The notes: generated from the letters alone by a model not told the origin. Counted from the stretch's first letter, positions 34,012 through 45,853 are shown. The stretch: DNA of 64,000 nucleotides from Sesamum alatum (GCA_034509735.1 JACGWO010000002.1:43355702-43419701), one strand, 5' to 3'. Made by a program: numbers and translations.

Positions 34012-35264
34012 CTAGTACAAAACCCGTGTCAAGGCATGAGGAGTATTTTCAATTCAAATCATGACTATAATAATAACTATTTGAAAATATATACTTATAA
34101 AGTTGATCAAAAATTATCTATCTTTGTATATTAGTTCTAATAAAAATTATATAAAATATAAGTTTTCTTGAATTGAATGAGTTATCATTAATTATTTAGA
34201 AAAATATCCATACAATCATAGATTCTTATATTCTTTTAATCGCTTTGATTATAAATTGCAAAAATATTTATTTTATTTAAATTAGATAAATGATAGATTA
34301 TTTGATTTTATAAAGATTTACAAATTTGTTCAGGTAAATTAGTTAGGGATACAATCTAAAATTCAAACTCATTTTTACATCTTTCAATATTTTTTTTTTT
34401 TTTTTATTTGTGATTATTATCATATTAAATTTTAATTTTTTCACATATAGAAATTTATTTTATTTTTAATTTTTATTAGCTTTTATAAATCATAGTTCTC
34501 CGGTGTCTATTTGAATTTTATTTTGCCATGTAAGAAAATATTTTATATTTATTTAGTGTTGATAAATGATTTGAATGTATCCAAAAGATAAATTAGTCAA
34601 GGATACAATTAATCTAAAATTCATTTTAACATTAAATAATATTCACTAATTATTTTATTTCTAAAAATTTTGAATTATTTGTCTATTACTCGTTTTATTT
34701 TAAATTTTGAATTATTTGTAATTTTTACTTACTTATTTATTGTGGAACTTAAAAAATTATCATTTATCTTATATTTAAATTTAGATAAGTGCACCATTAT
34801 TTGTTTATCCAAAAGATTCACTCATTTTTTTAGATAAATACAGTTAGCAAAATAATCCAAATGCATTTATGTGCTTAATATACTTTTGTATTTTTATAGT
34901 TATTAACTTAATTTTTTAATGTATTAATTATTTACTTATTTTTATATTTAAAATAATATTATATAATTCTATTTAATTATTTTTTAGAAAATATAATTCT
35001 TTTCTGGATAAACTATTGGATGTTATCTATAAAAGAAGTAAATATATCTTGGATAAATGTGTTATTTATTTACTTATTAAAAGTATATAAATATATAATA
35101 TCGATTAGATTCTTTTGGATAAATACTAATATTTCTTTTTCTCTTTTATCTAAAAAGTTGTTAAATTCCATTTGGCAGAATAGAGCTCATTGAGGCTATC
35201 CACATCTGCGCATATGTGGCGCTTGGGTGGATAGTCTCAATGATTATATTTTATTATATATAGA
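34012..35264 (-). mobile_element. Helitron-like element, about 1.25 kb
   Basis: On the minus strand it begins TCTATATATAATAAAATATA after an A and ends with a hairpin-like 'cctcatgccttgacacggg', then TTTTGTACTAG followed by T. A-TC...CTAG-T is the Helitron signature. It encodes no helicase frame, so it is non-autonomous. Confidence 0.6.
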
Positions 35265-36240
35265 TTACTCATTATATTTTAAAGTTTGAATTATTTGTAA
35301 TTTTATTCACATAGTTATTTTGCCACTTAAAAAATTATCACTTACCTTATATTTAAATTTAGATAAGTGTACGATTATTTGTTTATCCAAAAGATTCACT
35401 CCTTTTTTTTAGGTAAATAGTTAGCAAAATAATTTAAATTTATTTTTGTATTCAATATACTTTTGTATTTTTGTACTTACTAATTAATTTAATTTTTAAT
35501 GTATTAATTATTTACTTATTTTTATATTTAAAAAAATTTACTTATAGTTCTATTTTATTAGTTTTTTGAAAATACAATTCTTTTGTGAATAAATTAGTGG
35601 ATGTTATCTATAAAATAAGTATATATATTGGATAACTATGTTTTTATTTACTTATAAAAAGTATATAAATATATAATATCGATTAGATTGTTCTGGATAA
35701 ATACTAATATTTTTTTTTTCTCTTTTATATAAAAAGTTGTTAAATTTCATTTGGCAGAATAGAGCTCATTAAGGCTATCCACATCTGCGCATACGTGGCG
35801 CTTGGGTGGATTTTAGTTTAAATTTTGAATTATTTGTAATTTTTACTTACTTAGTTATTTTGGAACTTAAAAAATTATCATTTATCTTATATTTAAATTT
35901 AGATAAGTGCACAATTATTTGTTTATCCAAAAGATTCACTCATTTTTTCAGGTAAATAGTTAGTAAAATATTCAAAATTCATTTCTGTATTTAATATACT
36001 TTCGTATTTTTATAGTTATTAACTTAATTTTTTAATGTATTAATTATTTACGTATTTTTATATTTCAAAGAATATTATATTGTTCTATTTAATTATTTTT
36101 TAAAAAATACAATTTTTTTCTGGATAAACTATTGGATGTTATCTATAAAATAAGTGAATATATCTTGGATAAATATGATTTTTATTTACTTATTAAAAGT
36201 GTATAAATATATCCTATCGATTAGATTATGTAATACCACT
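34740..36240. repeat. Three direct repeats of about 0.55 kb
   Basis: The block 'aaaattatcatttatcttat' through 'gtttatccaaaagattcact' recurs at about 34755, 35333 and 35874, and 'ggataaatactaatattt' through 'gctatccacatctgcgcat' recurs at about 35117 and 35695. Spacing is about 540-580 bp. The copies extend beyond the Helitron-like unit, suggesting repeated end-to-end insertion or unequal exchange. Confidence 0.7.
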
Positions 36241-36470
36241 TTTATAAGAAAATAAAAAGAAAAGAGTGCAATAAACTCAAAAAAAGAATTAATGTGGTGT
36301 GATCAAGTTGTCGTAGAGTTTTTTTTTTTTTTAATTTCTCCGCCAAATAATTAATTTTAATTTGCAATATATTTGTTTAAGATATTTCTTGCAAGAATAC
36401 TTATGTGGCACATCAATTATCATAATCGTATTCCACCAAAATTATTTCTATTTTCACTTTTTTATTGTAA

Positions 36471-36747
36471 TCTATACTAATATTAAAAAAAAAATCTCAT
36501 TTTTACTCATAAAATAGCGGTTAATAACACCGCAACACACTTTTTTGGTGATATAAAAAATGCCCTTCAACTGATAAGATAACTACTTTATTCAATTTTT
36601 TGAAATTTTCATTAACTTTTAAATTATTTTTTTTCTTTTCTTTTTTTTAATGTGATATTTTAATTTATATATTATACTCTTATTTATAATATATTTAATA
36701 CATGAAAGATTATTTATTATATGCACGCAGTAACGATATGCTACTAA
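36471..36747 (+). mobile_element. Helitron-like element related to the 60-61 kb cluster
   Basis: Starts TCTATACTAATATT after an A and ends CTACTAA after 'acgcagtaacgatatg'. It shares 'ttactcataaaatagcggtt', 'cttcaactgataagataact' and 'tatataatatattt'-like text with the units at 60184-61440. Confidence 0.65.
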
Positions 36748-37020
36748 CAGCTTCTGACTAATAAAACAATGATAATCATGGTCCGTACAAGGTATTTGTC
36801 TATCATGGAACAGGCACCCACCACGTAGAGCTGCAAACGAGCCGAGCTCGGCAAAAAATTCGAGCTCGAGCTCGTAGGCTCGAGCTCAACGAGCCTGTGT
36901 CTTATAGGCTCAAGTTTGAGCTCGAGTACCAGACAAGGTGCTCGAGCTCACGAGCTCACAAGCTTGAATTTGGTTAATATTTTTCTAAAACAATGAAAAA
37001 ATATATGGACTATTCTATAA

Positions 37021-39040
37021 AATTCATATGAATTGTATTAAATATGTATTTATAAAAAATTATTGAAACGTACTAAATTGTTGATTAAGCTTGTTTCTAG
37101 ATAATATAAACCAAAATACCATATTTTAATATAATCTAAAACTAAAATATGAGATATTGACTAATAATTCTAAAATATGGTGAATTCTGAAACAAATGCA
37201 TTTTGTTATAGTAGATATTGAAATTATAATGATAAAATTCATATGAATTGTATTAAATATTTATTTATTAAAACATTATCAAAACGTAATTAAATCATTG
37301 ATTAAACTTATTTCTAGATAATATAAACGAAAATATCATATTTTAATATCATATAAAACTAAATTTTAAGATATTGACTAATAATTCTAATATATGATTG
37401 TAGACAAAATTTCGCAACCAATCAAATGACGACAAGTGGAAAATATATATTATCTATCAATTATATTCTATTTTTCTATTTATATTTTGGAATTTACTAA
37501 ATTAATTTCAAATATAAATAGTTAATTTAATTGATATTTTAATATATATATATATATATATATTTCGTCAACAAATCAACGGCCAACAAGTTTCAAATTG
37601 AGGTGTTCCGGTCAATCAAATCAAGACAAATATTTCTCATATTATCTCTTTAAAAATATACAAAAATTAAAGAGATAATATTGAAATTGACCAATCATGT
37701 CTTTCCAAATATTTAATGTATTTATCTCTTTAAATTAAAATAAAGAGATAATACAAAATAAGTGTTTAAGTTCACTGCAACTTTACCTCTTTGACAGCTA
37801 TATAAAGGGGTCCTTGAAACTCATTCAGAACACACACACATACAATTGAAGACGCAAGCAAGAGAGCATTCAAGAAGTCCTGAAATCCTCTCAAGCAAAT
37901 CAAGGAAGATCCACGGCGTTCTAGGCAAGATTCAAGGCGTTCATCGCGGAAATTGTCCAAAGTCAGCGTTTAATTTGACAAGAAGTTCGAAAATCGGCGA
38001 ATTAACGTTATCAAGACAGAAATCCACCTTGGCGGAAGATCAAAGTCTCAAATCCACCAAGAAATATCCCAAATTCAAGTCAAATATCTTCAAGTTCATA
38101 GCGTTTAATCCGGGAACAAGTCAACGACCTCCGAATTAACGTTATTCAAAGTCAAAGTCAACGTCAAATGAGATCAAGCGTCGAGTTTCACCTCCGAAGT
38201 TGCCGACATCAAAGATCACGTTCTTGAAGAGAAGAATCAAAGGTTTCAAGTAGAGATGTCGCACCCACAAATATTCAATCAATTCAAGAAATTTATTTGT
38301 AATATTTTCTTATTTCAATAAATTCAAAGGAACACGAAAATTTATTTACAATGATGAATTTCAAAACAAATGCATTTTGTTGTAGTGAATATTGAAATAT
38401 AACAATAAAATTCGTATGAATTGTATTAAATATTTATTTGAAAATAATATCAAATCTTACTAAGTTGTTGATTAAGCTTATTTTTAGATAATATAAACTA
38501 CAATACCATATTTTAATATCATCTAAAACCAATTAAAATATGAGATCTTGACTAATAATTCTAATGTATGATGAATTTTGAAATAAATGCATTTTGTTGT
38601 AGTAGATATTGAAATTATAATGATAAAGTTCATATGCATTATATTAATATTTATTTACAAAATAATTATCAAATCATACTAAATTGTTGATTAAGCTTGT
38701 GTTTAGATAATATAAACTAAAATATCATATTTTAATATCGTCTAAAACTGAAATATGTGTTATTGACTAATAATTCTAATAAATACATTTTATGGAGTGG
38801 ATTTTAAATTATAACAATAAAATTCATATGCATTATACTAAATATATATTTAGAAAAAATGTATCAAAACTTACTAAAATGTTGCTTAAGCTTGTTTTTA
38901 GATAATATAAATAAGAATACCATATTTTATTATTATATAAAATTAAAATAATAAATATATCGACTAATAATTCTAATATATAGTGAATTTTTAATATAAA
39001 CTTGGATAATATTGAAATGTACTTAAATATATAAAACTAT
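37021..39040. repeat. Tandem array, about 215-bp unit, five copies
   Basis: Unit starts keyed on 'aattcatatgaattgtatta' fall at 37021, 37236, 38409, 38627 and 38822. The apparent 1,173-bp gap becomes 216 bp once the 957-bp solo LTR insertion is removed. Each unit includes 'attgttgattaagcttg', 'agataatataaac' and 'caaatgcattttgtt'. Confidence 0.85.
37399..38350 (+). repeat. Solo LTR, 952 bp, inside the tandem array
   Basis: Termini TGTAGACAAAATTTCG and CGAAAATTTATTTACA are near-perfect inverted matches. The target duplication ATGAT is perfect (37394-37398, 38351-38355), and the neighbouring array units show the empty site 'tatgatgaattt'. It has a TATA box (ctatataaagggg, about 37799), a leader with short frames (for example 37846-38139) and an A/T-rich end with 'aataaa'-like words near 38315. 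A diverged relative lies at 22203-23098 on the other strand. The internal coding part is gone, as expected after LTR-LTR recombination. Confidence 0.85.
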
Positions 39041-39203
39041 ATATATATATATATAAAAAAATTTATAAAAATAATTGAAAAAGAAAAGTGTGAGCTCGTG
39101 AGCTGGCTTGTAAGCTCACAAACACAAATAGTTGAGCTCCAATTCGAGTCGAGCTCAAACTCAAGCCGGCTCGCGAGCCGACTCAACTCAACTTACACTC
39201 CTA

Positions 39204-39713
39204 AATTTTCCAGAAGAGGGCAGACAAGGATTAGTGGGTTCATGCAGTGTCGTCAAAAGAAGATGAAAGAAATAGCGCGATTTCTTGATATGGAATAACG
39301 AGTACTGTAAGTCGCTAATTAATTATTGTCAAAAGAAATCGTGTGCTGCCACGGGATCAGAGTGGGGATAACACCTTTCTCTTTCCTCTTTTTTTCCTTT
39401 TTTTATTATGAACGATATTTTTATTTTAAATTATAAAAAAACTATTTCAACACACTAAAATATATATTAATATATTAATTCAATCGATATATTATTCAAT
39501 TTATTAAAAATTAATGTAGTTATGTACCCAAAAAAAAACAAAGAAAAAGGCAATTTATGAATGGGCGAGCGGGAATTGTGTACAATTGGAGGCTCTACTG
39601 ATATATATTGATGTATTGATTAGAAAAAATATATTTTTTCATTTATTAAAATATTGACATAATTATAAAACTTTAAAGAAAACAATAAAAGAAAGAAGAA
39701 ACCAAAATAACTA
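39204..39713. other. Spacer, no gene seen
   Basis: AT-rich; no paired repeats or coding evidence. Confidence 0.45.
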
Positions 39714-39961
39714 CGAGGGTGCTTAGCTAAGCTTATTTAAAAGATTTTATAAGCTCGTAAGATGTTTTTAAAGTTTATAAAATGTTATATTTTGTTTTAG
39801 AAATAAGCTCATGAAGTGTTTGGATAAAATAATAATATGAAGGTTATATAATGCTAATAATGACAAGTTTATAATTAATTTGAAGAAATTTACTAAGATT
39901 TTTGAAGTACACTGATACTTACTTTTTTTTAAAAGAATTTATAAATTCACCCAAACACCCT
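39714..39961. mobile_element. Harbinger/Tourist-like MITE, 248 bp
   Basis: The ends CGAGGGTGCTTAGCTAAGC and, reversed, AGGGTGTTTGGGTGAAT are inverted repeats flanked by CTA (39711-39713, 39962-39964). Same family as 31705-32738. Confidence 0.6.
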
Positions 39962-39964
39962 CTA

Positions 39965-41005
39965 GTTCTAAGATTTGTGATCCACCGTTCCTCAGTCAAA
40001 ATTGGTCCCAGTACATGTCTAAGACTTTATAGTACAGTTAACCCAACATATCGTAAGGTTGGGGGTGCAAACGAGCCGAGTTCGGCCAAAATTTTAGGTT
40101 CGAGCCCCTATTTCCAGCTCGAGCTCAATTTTTTTCTTTTTTTCAAAATTGTCAATTATTAAATTGACGTTATTATCAATTTTTTAAATAATAAAAAAAA
40201 TTTATAATTGTATCAAATTTTAGAAAAATTGAACGTACTTTGCCCCTTATAGAAACGACAATAAGAAAAAGGATTAGTTGCATGGAAAAGTAGTAAAATA
40301 AGAAACTTCCAAGAAACTCAGAAAAGAGGGGAATCTGCCAATGCCCTTGTGTGATTAAACTTGTTTTGTTGCGAGCATTGCCCTTTCGTATGACTGTTAG
40401 GCCAGCAGGTGGACCCCCTCCACTCGTAATTTTAAGTTGTGCGAGATGGATCAATTTAAGTAATTTTCAATTTAATTTAATATTTGAAATATTTAAAGAT
40501 CATGATTCATATCAATCTGATTGAGGTGGATTTTTGTGATCTTTAATATATTGATATTTTTGTACTTCGTAAAATCATGCACTTATAAAATTGATTAAAT
40601 GTTTAAACTTCGACTATTACAAAAATATGGGATATATAGTATGAAAATACGTATTCTAAAATCACGAGTAAAAGTATGCATACTAAATAAATTGACAACA
40701 TTCAAGATATTGACTTAATTCTTTATTTGAAAAAATATGTGTTTTACTTTTTTGAAATGAAGTCTGCTCTTACATGTAAGGTGCTAATTTAATAGTTATC
40801 TGTAATTTATTTAATATCTTACATTAATCTAATAATAAAAATACGCAATTTATTATTTTTTATTATGTATCTATTATTCGTTTAACAGAAACATACTTAG
40901 CAGCATGCATGGAAAGATCAACATTTTGAATAATTAGTTATTTCATTATTGTTTATTCATATACATTCAAAGTTAATTTATTTTCTCATTCTTGATCAAT
41001 CTATT
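39965..41005. other. Spacer with solitary transposon arms
   Basis: 40063-40130 is one arm of the GAGCTCG-rich family; 40185-40245 resembles one arm of the MULE-type MITEs ('aattgtatcaaattttag', 'tgcccct'). No partner arms and no gene seen. 40460-41000 is featureless AT-rich DNA. Confidence 0.45.
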
Positions 41006-41368
41006 TGATGGTGTAAAATTCGGGAAAAGGTAGCCTAAGCACGTGCGCACCAAATCAACTCGAGAAGCTAAAGAAACGTAACAACAAAATGTAAAAGTTG
41101 CTATTCTCCTTTATATAAAAGGTACGTTTACAATGAATTCGCCCCTTATTTATAGTAAATTTTAGGGGACGAGATTACAACGTTGCCCTTCGATCCTACG
41201 GCCTAAAATTGATCTGTTGAGGGCATTTCCGTCATTTCGCTTGCCCACTTTCTTTACAACTCCCCACAACTTCTTTTTTAACTTCCCCCATAACTTCTCA
41301 TGAGGGCCTTGGTGCAATTTATAATAATTTTGAGGGTCTCTTTGTAAATATGGTTTTTCTCCTCATCA
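41006..41368 (-). repeat. 3' LTR of the minus-strand element
   Basis: 363 bp, equal in length to the partner at 45854-46216, with few substitutions (for example the ending ctcatca versus ctcgtca). Contains a TATA-like 'tatataaaagg' at about 41113 on the plus strand. Confidence 0.9.
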
Positions 41369-41390
41369 GTAGCCCCCCGACTTTCAGGAA
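41369..41390 (-). other. Polypurine tract
   Basis: On the minus strand, GTCGGGGGGCTAC adjoins the LTR start TGATG. It matches the tract before 20220 in the other LTR element. Confidence 0.75.
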
Positions 41391-42956
41391 TTTCCTTGGA
41401 AACCTGAAAGTTCTAATCAGCAAACTGACTCTGAATCGAATTCTTCTTTGAATAGACTTTCTTTTCGCTTTCCTTATTCAATCAGGGAGTCTTCTTTTTT
41501 TCAAACTCTCTTTTTTTAAATGAACTTTATTCCTGCTGGGGAATGCCCCAGCGTGGAGCTGGTCGAGGCGGATGTAGGGTCTTCTTCTTCTGAGATTCCT
41601 CTTGGCGCAAATCCTCCTTCTACTGGAGCTCTTTTTCCTTATTGCTCCTTCTTCTACTAGGGCTCTTTTTCCTTGACCTTCTACTTCTGCCATGGGTTTC
41701 TTCCTTCTTGGGACCCTTCTTCAGGTAGGGTCTATCTCTTTCGACTCTACTCTTGGTTCAATTCCTTCCCTTGCGGGGATTCCTTATCTTCTATGTATGC
41801 ACTTGGTGGGATATTCTGAATTTCTTCCTCTTGCTTTGTTTGGCCTGCCTACTTCGTCTCAGCCACATTCCAGAAAGACGTCGAAACGAGTTGGCTCAAG
41901 TATATGGCTCTTCATCCCTTTCCTTGCAATAGTTTTCATTGTTTGACTTCCAAAAGTCATCGTTCGTCAATTTGGAAGAGACATAAATAATTTGCCAGTT
42001 CGAGAGTTTTTTAGGATGTCACGCACTTCAAAAAAATGTCCAAGGATGCGTTGTCAAGGGTCCGTCAATGGCGGATCCATTGATGGTGGATAATGGCCTG
42101 ACCGAGGCACAAGCCTCGGCCTGGAAGTGGCCGAGGCGTCTGCCTCGGCCTGAAAATGGCCCCCCGCCTCGGTCGGATTTCAGTTGAGGGTGTCTTGTTG
42201 CCCCTCCTTCCTCTTCTCTCGCTTGCTAAAGTGTTTGATTTTGATCACGAGGTGATTTCAATTTGTGGCACTAGGAACATTCATTTGTCTTACTAGATTT
42301 TCCCGGAATTTAGAATTAGAAAAAAGTTGAAAACTTCCTCGATTTCATTTGATAGCGCAAGCCCCCCGCTTCAAACCTCGAGGTCGCGCGTCAGCCACTT
42401 CTCTCCTAATTCTTTTGCGTACTTCGAAGAGTTTCTTCCGGTGTTTGCAGGATCTCGACACCACCTCCTCTCTTGCGGCTTTTCGATATCTTGTTCATCC
42501 TTGGGAGAGTTGTTAAGGACTCGCTCCTCTATCCCTTCCTCTCCACAGTTGTAACACTTTTTTCCCTAGAGGTTTGGTGTGCTCCGCTTTTCGTCATGGA
42601 AGGGAGATGTTGTTGCTCGCTCCCTCATCCTCCGCCATCTCGTATGCCACCGTGGTGGCGAGGGGGGCCTTGCCCCTTTAATGGTTGTTGTAATTGTGTT
42701 GCGTTGCGTTGCATTTAGATCACCTTGCATCGCGGCGCATCATATTGATCTCTTCGAAAGCTCTGTAGGAGTTCCCTTGGTTGGGACACTTTGTAACTTC
42801 GCGAGAGTTCTTTGTCATTCGAGGAACTTCTTAAAAGTTCTTCTTATCAAAATACATTTAAAATTTCGCAAAGGCTCTTTTTTACTATGTTATTAAATTT
42901 TGTTTCTCTATTGCTTATTATGTTAAGCTGTTTTTTCTCGAATTAACATTCAAACG
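41391..42956 (-). other. Non-coding 3' region of the LTR element
   Basis: No recognised protein. Contains Ser/Phe-rich frames on the plus strand that are opposite to the element's sense, and a local cluster of CCGAGGC/GCCTCGG words at 42090-42175 that could fold. Such long 3' regions are typical of some Ty3 (Tat-like) lineages. Confidence 0.45.
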
Positions 42957-43262
42957 AAAGGGGCAATCCCCCTCTTACAAGCAAAAATATTAAACTAAAT
43001 ACTGTGAGGGGCAATCCCCCTCTTTCAAACAAGATATTAAGGTGAGGGGTCATCCCCCTCTTACAAGCAAAAATATTAAACTAAATACTGTCAGGTAAAA
43101 TACAAATGTAAGGGGTCATCCCCCTCTGGCAAGCAAAAGATATTAAACTAAATACTGTGAGGGGCAATCCCTCTCTTTCAAACATGATATTAAGGTGAGG
43201 GGTCATCCCCCTCTGAGAGGCAGTCCCTCTCTTTATTATCTCGGGGCAATCCCTCTTTTTTC
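42957..43262. repeat. Tandem repeats with palindromic 'gagggg..cccctc' units
   Basis: About seven copies of 'gaggggcaatccccctctt' or 'gaggggtcatccccctc', alternating with two spacer types ('caagcaaaaatattaaacta' and 'caaacaagatattaaggt'). The higher-order alternation indicates amplification of a compound unit. The same palindromic type occurs at 19606-19710 in the other LTR element. Confidence 0.85.
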
Positions 43263-43384
43263 TAAAAAATAAAACATATAGGCGATAAGAAGTCGTCAAA
43301 AGAAAATTTTATTACCACGATCGGAGGTATATCTCAAATTATAAAACATCATACAACTTAAAATGCGGAAATAAAATTTATAAA

Positions 43385-44600
43385 AAATACTTCTTCAGGT
43401 AGACCACATTCCCAGTACGTGGTACTTTTTTCCCACCCAATTTTTGCAGGTTGTACGTTCATTTCCCCACAATCCTAATCACTTGGTATGGTCCGACTCA
43501 TTTGGTGTCCAGCTTCCCTATGTTACCTGTGGCATCAGCCCTTCTCAACACGAGGTCGCCCACTTGGAAGCCTTGGTGTCTAACTCTGTCATTGCAGGCT
43601 CTTGCCATCAACGTTTTGTATGCTTCAGTCCCGATATTTGCGCTGCACCTCAGCTCCTCCAGCAAATCCAGGTCGACCCTCATTTTACTTTTGTTGCTAG
43701 TCGGCTCGTAGCACTTCACTCTGAGTGTCTCTTCTCCAATCTCCACTGGGATGACGGCTTCCGACCCGTAGGCCAGACCGGACTGAGCGGGGGTTTTCCC
43801 CGTGCTTCGACATGGGGTGGTTCGATATGCCCATAGAGCTCCCGGAAGCTACTCTACTCAATTGCCTTTGGTGTTTTCTAGCTTTGTCTTCAAATTTTAG
43901 AACCCTGCCCTGCCCGTCCGAACGGGATGTTGCGAAGGTCCATACTTCCCGTTGGGGCGTAATGACGTCGGCATGCTCCTGGCATCCTCGGAGTCCTTCA
44001 CTAACTTCCATGCATCCTTACGCTCGGTAGGCCAAAGGTGTCCTCGCTTCGGGGCCTGGCATGCTATCACTCTACCTCCGGAGTGGTTACGCAGCCTCCC
44101 TCTTTCTACTCTGCTTAATCCTCGCCGATGTATCCAAGATGTGGTTTGCAAAAAGCCTCTCTTATGCAGCTTACTTCCAATTACCATGAGCTCTGCTGAC
44201 CTAGCTTGACTTACCCTTGCTTCCTTGGGGTTCTCTGGACTCTTTGAAGCAAAATCCCAAATTCTAATCTCAAATTCTCCATCTTCTTCCAAACCTTCGT
44301 CCCAGCTTTATGAAACGCCCTTCACTGTCCAGGCTTCTTCTCACACTACGTTCACTTCGTGTCGCTCTCGACTCAATAGGGTTATCTTCTCGCTCTCCGA
44401 AGGAGGCAATAAGCTGGCTGATTTCATGAGTTCGTTCGTCTCTTCCTTGCATGACCACGAGATTTATTCTGGGGTGAACCCACCGACTTCCTTCTTAACG
44501 CTTGGATGTTTGGTAAGTACTTGGTCATCTGCTTCCCTAGCTTTGCAGCCTCCCTCTTACTGCTGGACCACAGATTGAAAGTCGCTATCTGTCCTCACAT
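43385..44600 (-). pseudogene. RNase H and integrase remnant of the LTR element
   Basis: On the minus strand, in order: TDSDFQSVVQQ (RNase H C-terminal end, about 44575); GSKLHKRGFLQTT and RNHSGGRVIACQAPKRGHL-type text with WPT (integrase zinc-binding region, with His kept and the CxxC degraded); RPNGKYGPSQHPV; then GLAYGSEAVIPVEIGEETL and the C-terminal ARACNDRVRHQGFQVGDLVL, ending GNIGKLDTK before a stop at the Trp of the expected W-x-GPY motif. Text like VGPYQVIRIVGK continues after it. Several shifts and stops; not functional. The plus-strand frames over it (43444-43836 and others) are antisense shadows. Confidence 0.75.
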
Positions 44601-45039
44601 AAGCCATTCCTGCTTTCTCCCCCTGCATACGTCGCTTCCATGACGCTAGTCAGCTTTTCTCCCCTTGCTCAGTGCATCGCACTCCAACTCGTTTTTAGAT
44701 CCACTGGCGACACTGCTGCCTTCTCGCCAAAGATGGCATGGTTTGACATCGCGTCTTATTGCTCTTTCTGCAACTCCTTCAGCTTGCCTTTCTCTCTGAG
44801 CAACTTTGGCTTGTCCTCATGCAACTCCTTCATCTTGCCTCGCTCTCTGAGCGACTCTTGCTTCGTATATCTTCTTATTAGGCCTCCCGAGGTAACCCTC
44901 ATAACTCAAGCAGTTGGGAGGTTGTCTCTGATGGCTCATTCTGCTTCCTGCTTCACTCCCACATACCACGTGCCTGTCTTCAGAAGCGGTTTCTTGGAGC
45001 TCTTTTCCCTTGTCCCACGAATTCTCGTAAGTCATCTCT

Positions 45040-45816
45040 TCAGATCAGCTCCTCGACCTCCTTCTCCAAGTAGTGGCGTTTCTCCGTGTTATGGTCTCGA
45101 TCCCAATCCTTGTAGCTTGGCTGCATCGAGCGCTTGAGCTAAATTCTCCGGGGGCACAGGCCTACGTTCACGCCTACTTCCTTCTGCCCGAAGGGGACCC
45201 TTTCTCTTCCTCTGTAGCCTTCGGCCGGCTTGGGCGGACGCATCCTTCACCGACTGGCGAAGGGTCTCGGAAGTTATCTGAATAACTGGGGGTGGAGGCT
45301 GAGCCTCGACCTCTTCCTGCCTCTCCTCTCCCTTGTTGCGCGGGGCGCGGCCTTGCTCCTACTGGGGAGGAGCCTCGACTTCTTCCTGCCTCTCCTGCTG
45401 GGGAGGAGCCTTGACTTCTTCCTGCCTCTCCTGCTGGGGAGGAGCCTTGACTTCTTCATGCCTCTCCTCCTCCTTGGTGCGCGGGGCGCGGCCTTGCTCC
45501 TGCTGAGGAGGAGCCTCGACCTCTCCTGGCCTCTCCTCCTCCTAGGTGCGCCCCTCCTCCTGGATGTGCATGTGGATTCTCCAAGGCGTGGGCCTTGCTC
45601 CTGCTGAGGGGGAGCCTCGACCTCTCCTTTCCTCTCCTCCTCCTGGGTGCGCATGTGGATTCTCCAAGGCGGGGGCCTTGCTTCTACCTTCCTCTCTTCC
45701 TCCTGGCTCCGCGCTGGTGGACTCTTCGAGGCGTGGGCCTCGACCTCCTCGCCTCTTCTCTCGGGGTCCTCCTGCCCCACGTTCGCGCTTCTTGCCCTTG
45801 ATCTGGTGTTTCATCT
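45040..45816 (-). pseudogene. Repeat-rich gag remnant
   Basis: On the minus strand it starts near 45814 (MKHQIKGKKRERGAGGPREK), close behind the primer site. It continues as a Pro/Glu/Gln/Arg-rich low-complexity protein with 12-residue repeats QEEVKAPPQQER (about 45360-45470) through small frameshifts. A later piece (44817-45035 minus) is charged and helical. Position and composition indicate gag; no zinc knuckle is seen. Long frames on the plus strand here (for example 45230-45607) are mirror artefacts of the repeats. Confidence 0.6.
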
Positions 45817-45831
45817 TCAATGCCTAGACTC

Positions 45832-45853
45832 TTTCCCACAGACGGCGCCAAGC
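45832..45853 (-). other. Primer-binding site
   Basis: On the minus strand, TTGGCGCCGTCTGTGGGAA lies two bases after the 5' LTR end. This is a frequent Ty3-lineage plant primer site and fixes the element's orientation. Confidence 0.85.

Larger units (their letters stand above)
36826..39203. mobile_element. Inverted-repeat (hAT-like) element with internal tandem array
   Basis: The left arm is rich in GAGCTCGAGCTCG words starting 'tagagctgcaaacgagccga' (36826). The right arm, reversed, starts 'taggagtgtaagttgagttg' (39203) and carries the same words. Between them lies a tandem array of about 215-bp units. A single related arm ('gtgcaaacgagccgagttcg') occurs at 40066. The family is common in dicots; the superfamily is inferred. 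Confidence 0.55.

Noticed and set aside
37750..38300. Pararetrovirus-like promoter and leader
   Set aside because: The TATA box and short-frame leader resemble such promoters superficially, but perfect LTR ends with a 5-bp target duplication identify a solo LTR.
42957..43262. Repeat array resembling a CRISPR
   Set aside because: Repeats are palindromic, but spacers are themselves repeated and the context is a plant LTR element.
43444..43836. 130-residue plus-strand frame
   Set aside because: Antisense to the integrase C-terminal remnant, which has clear GFQVGDLVLR and AYGSEAVIPVEIG motifs on the minus strand.
45230..45827. Leu/Ser-rich plus-strand frames
   Set aside because: Mirror of the tandem-repeat gag remnant; element orientation is fixed as minus by the primer site and polypurine tract.
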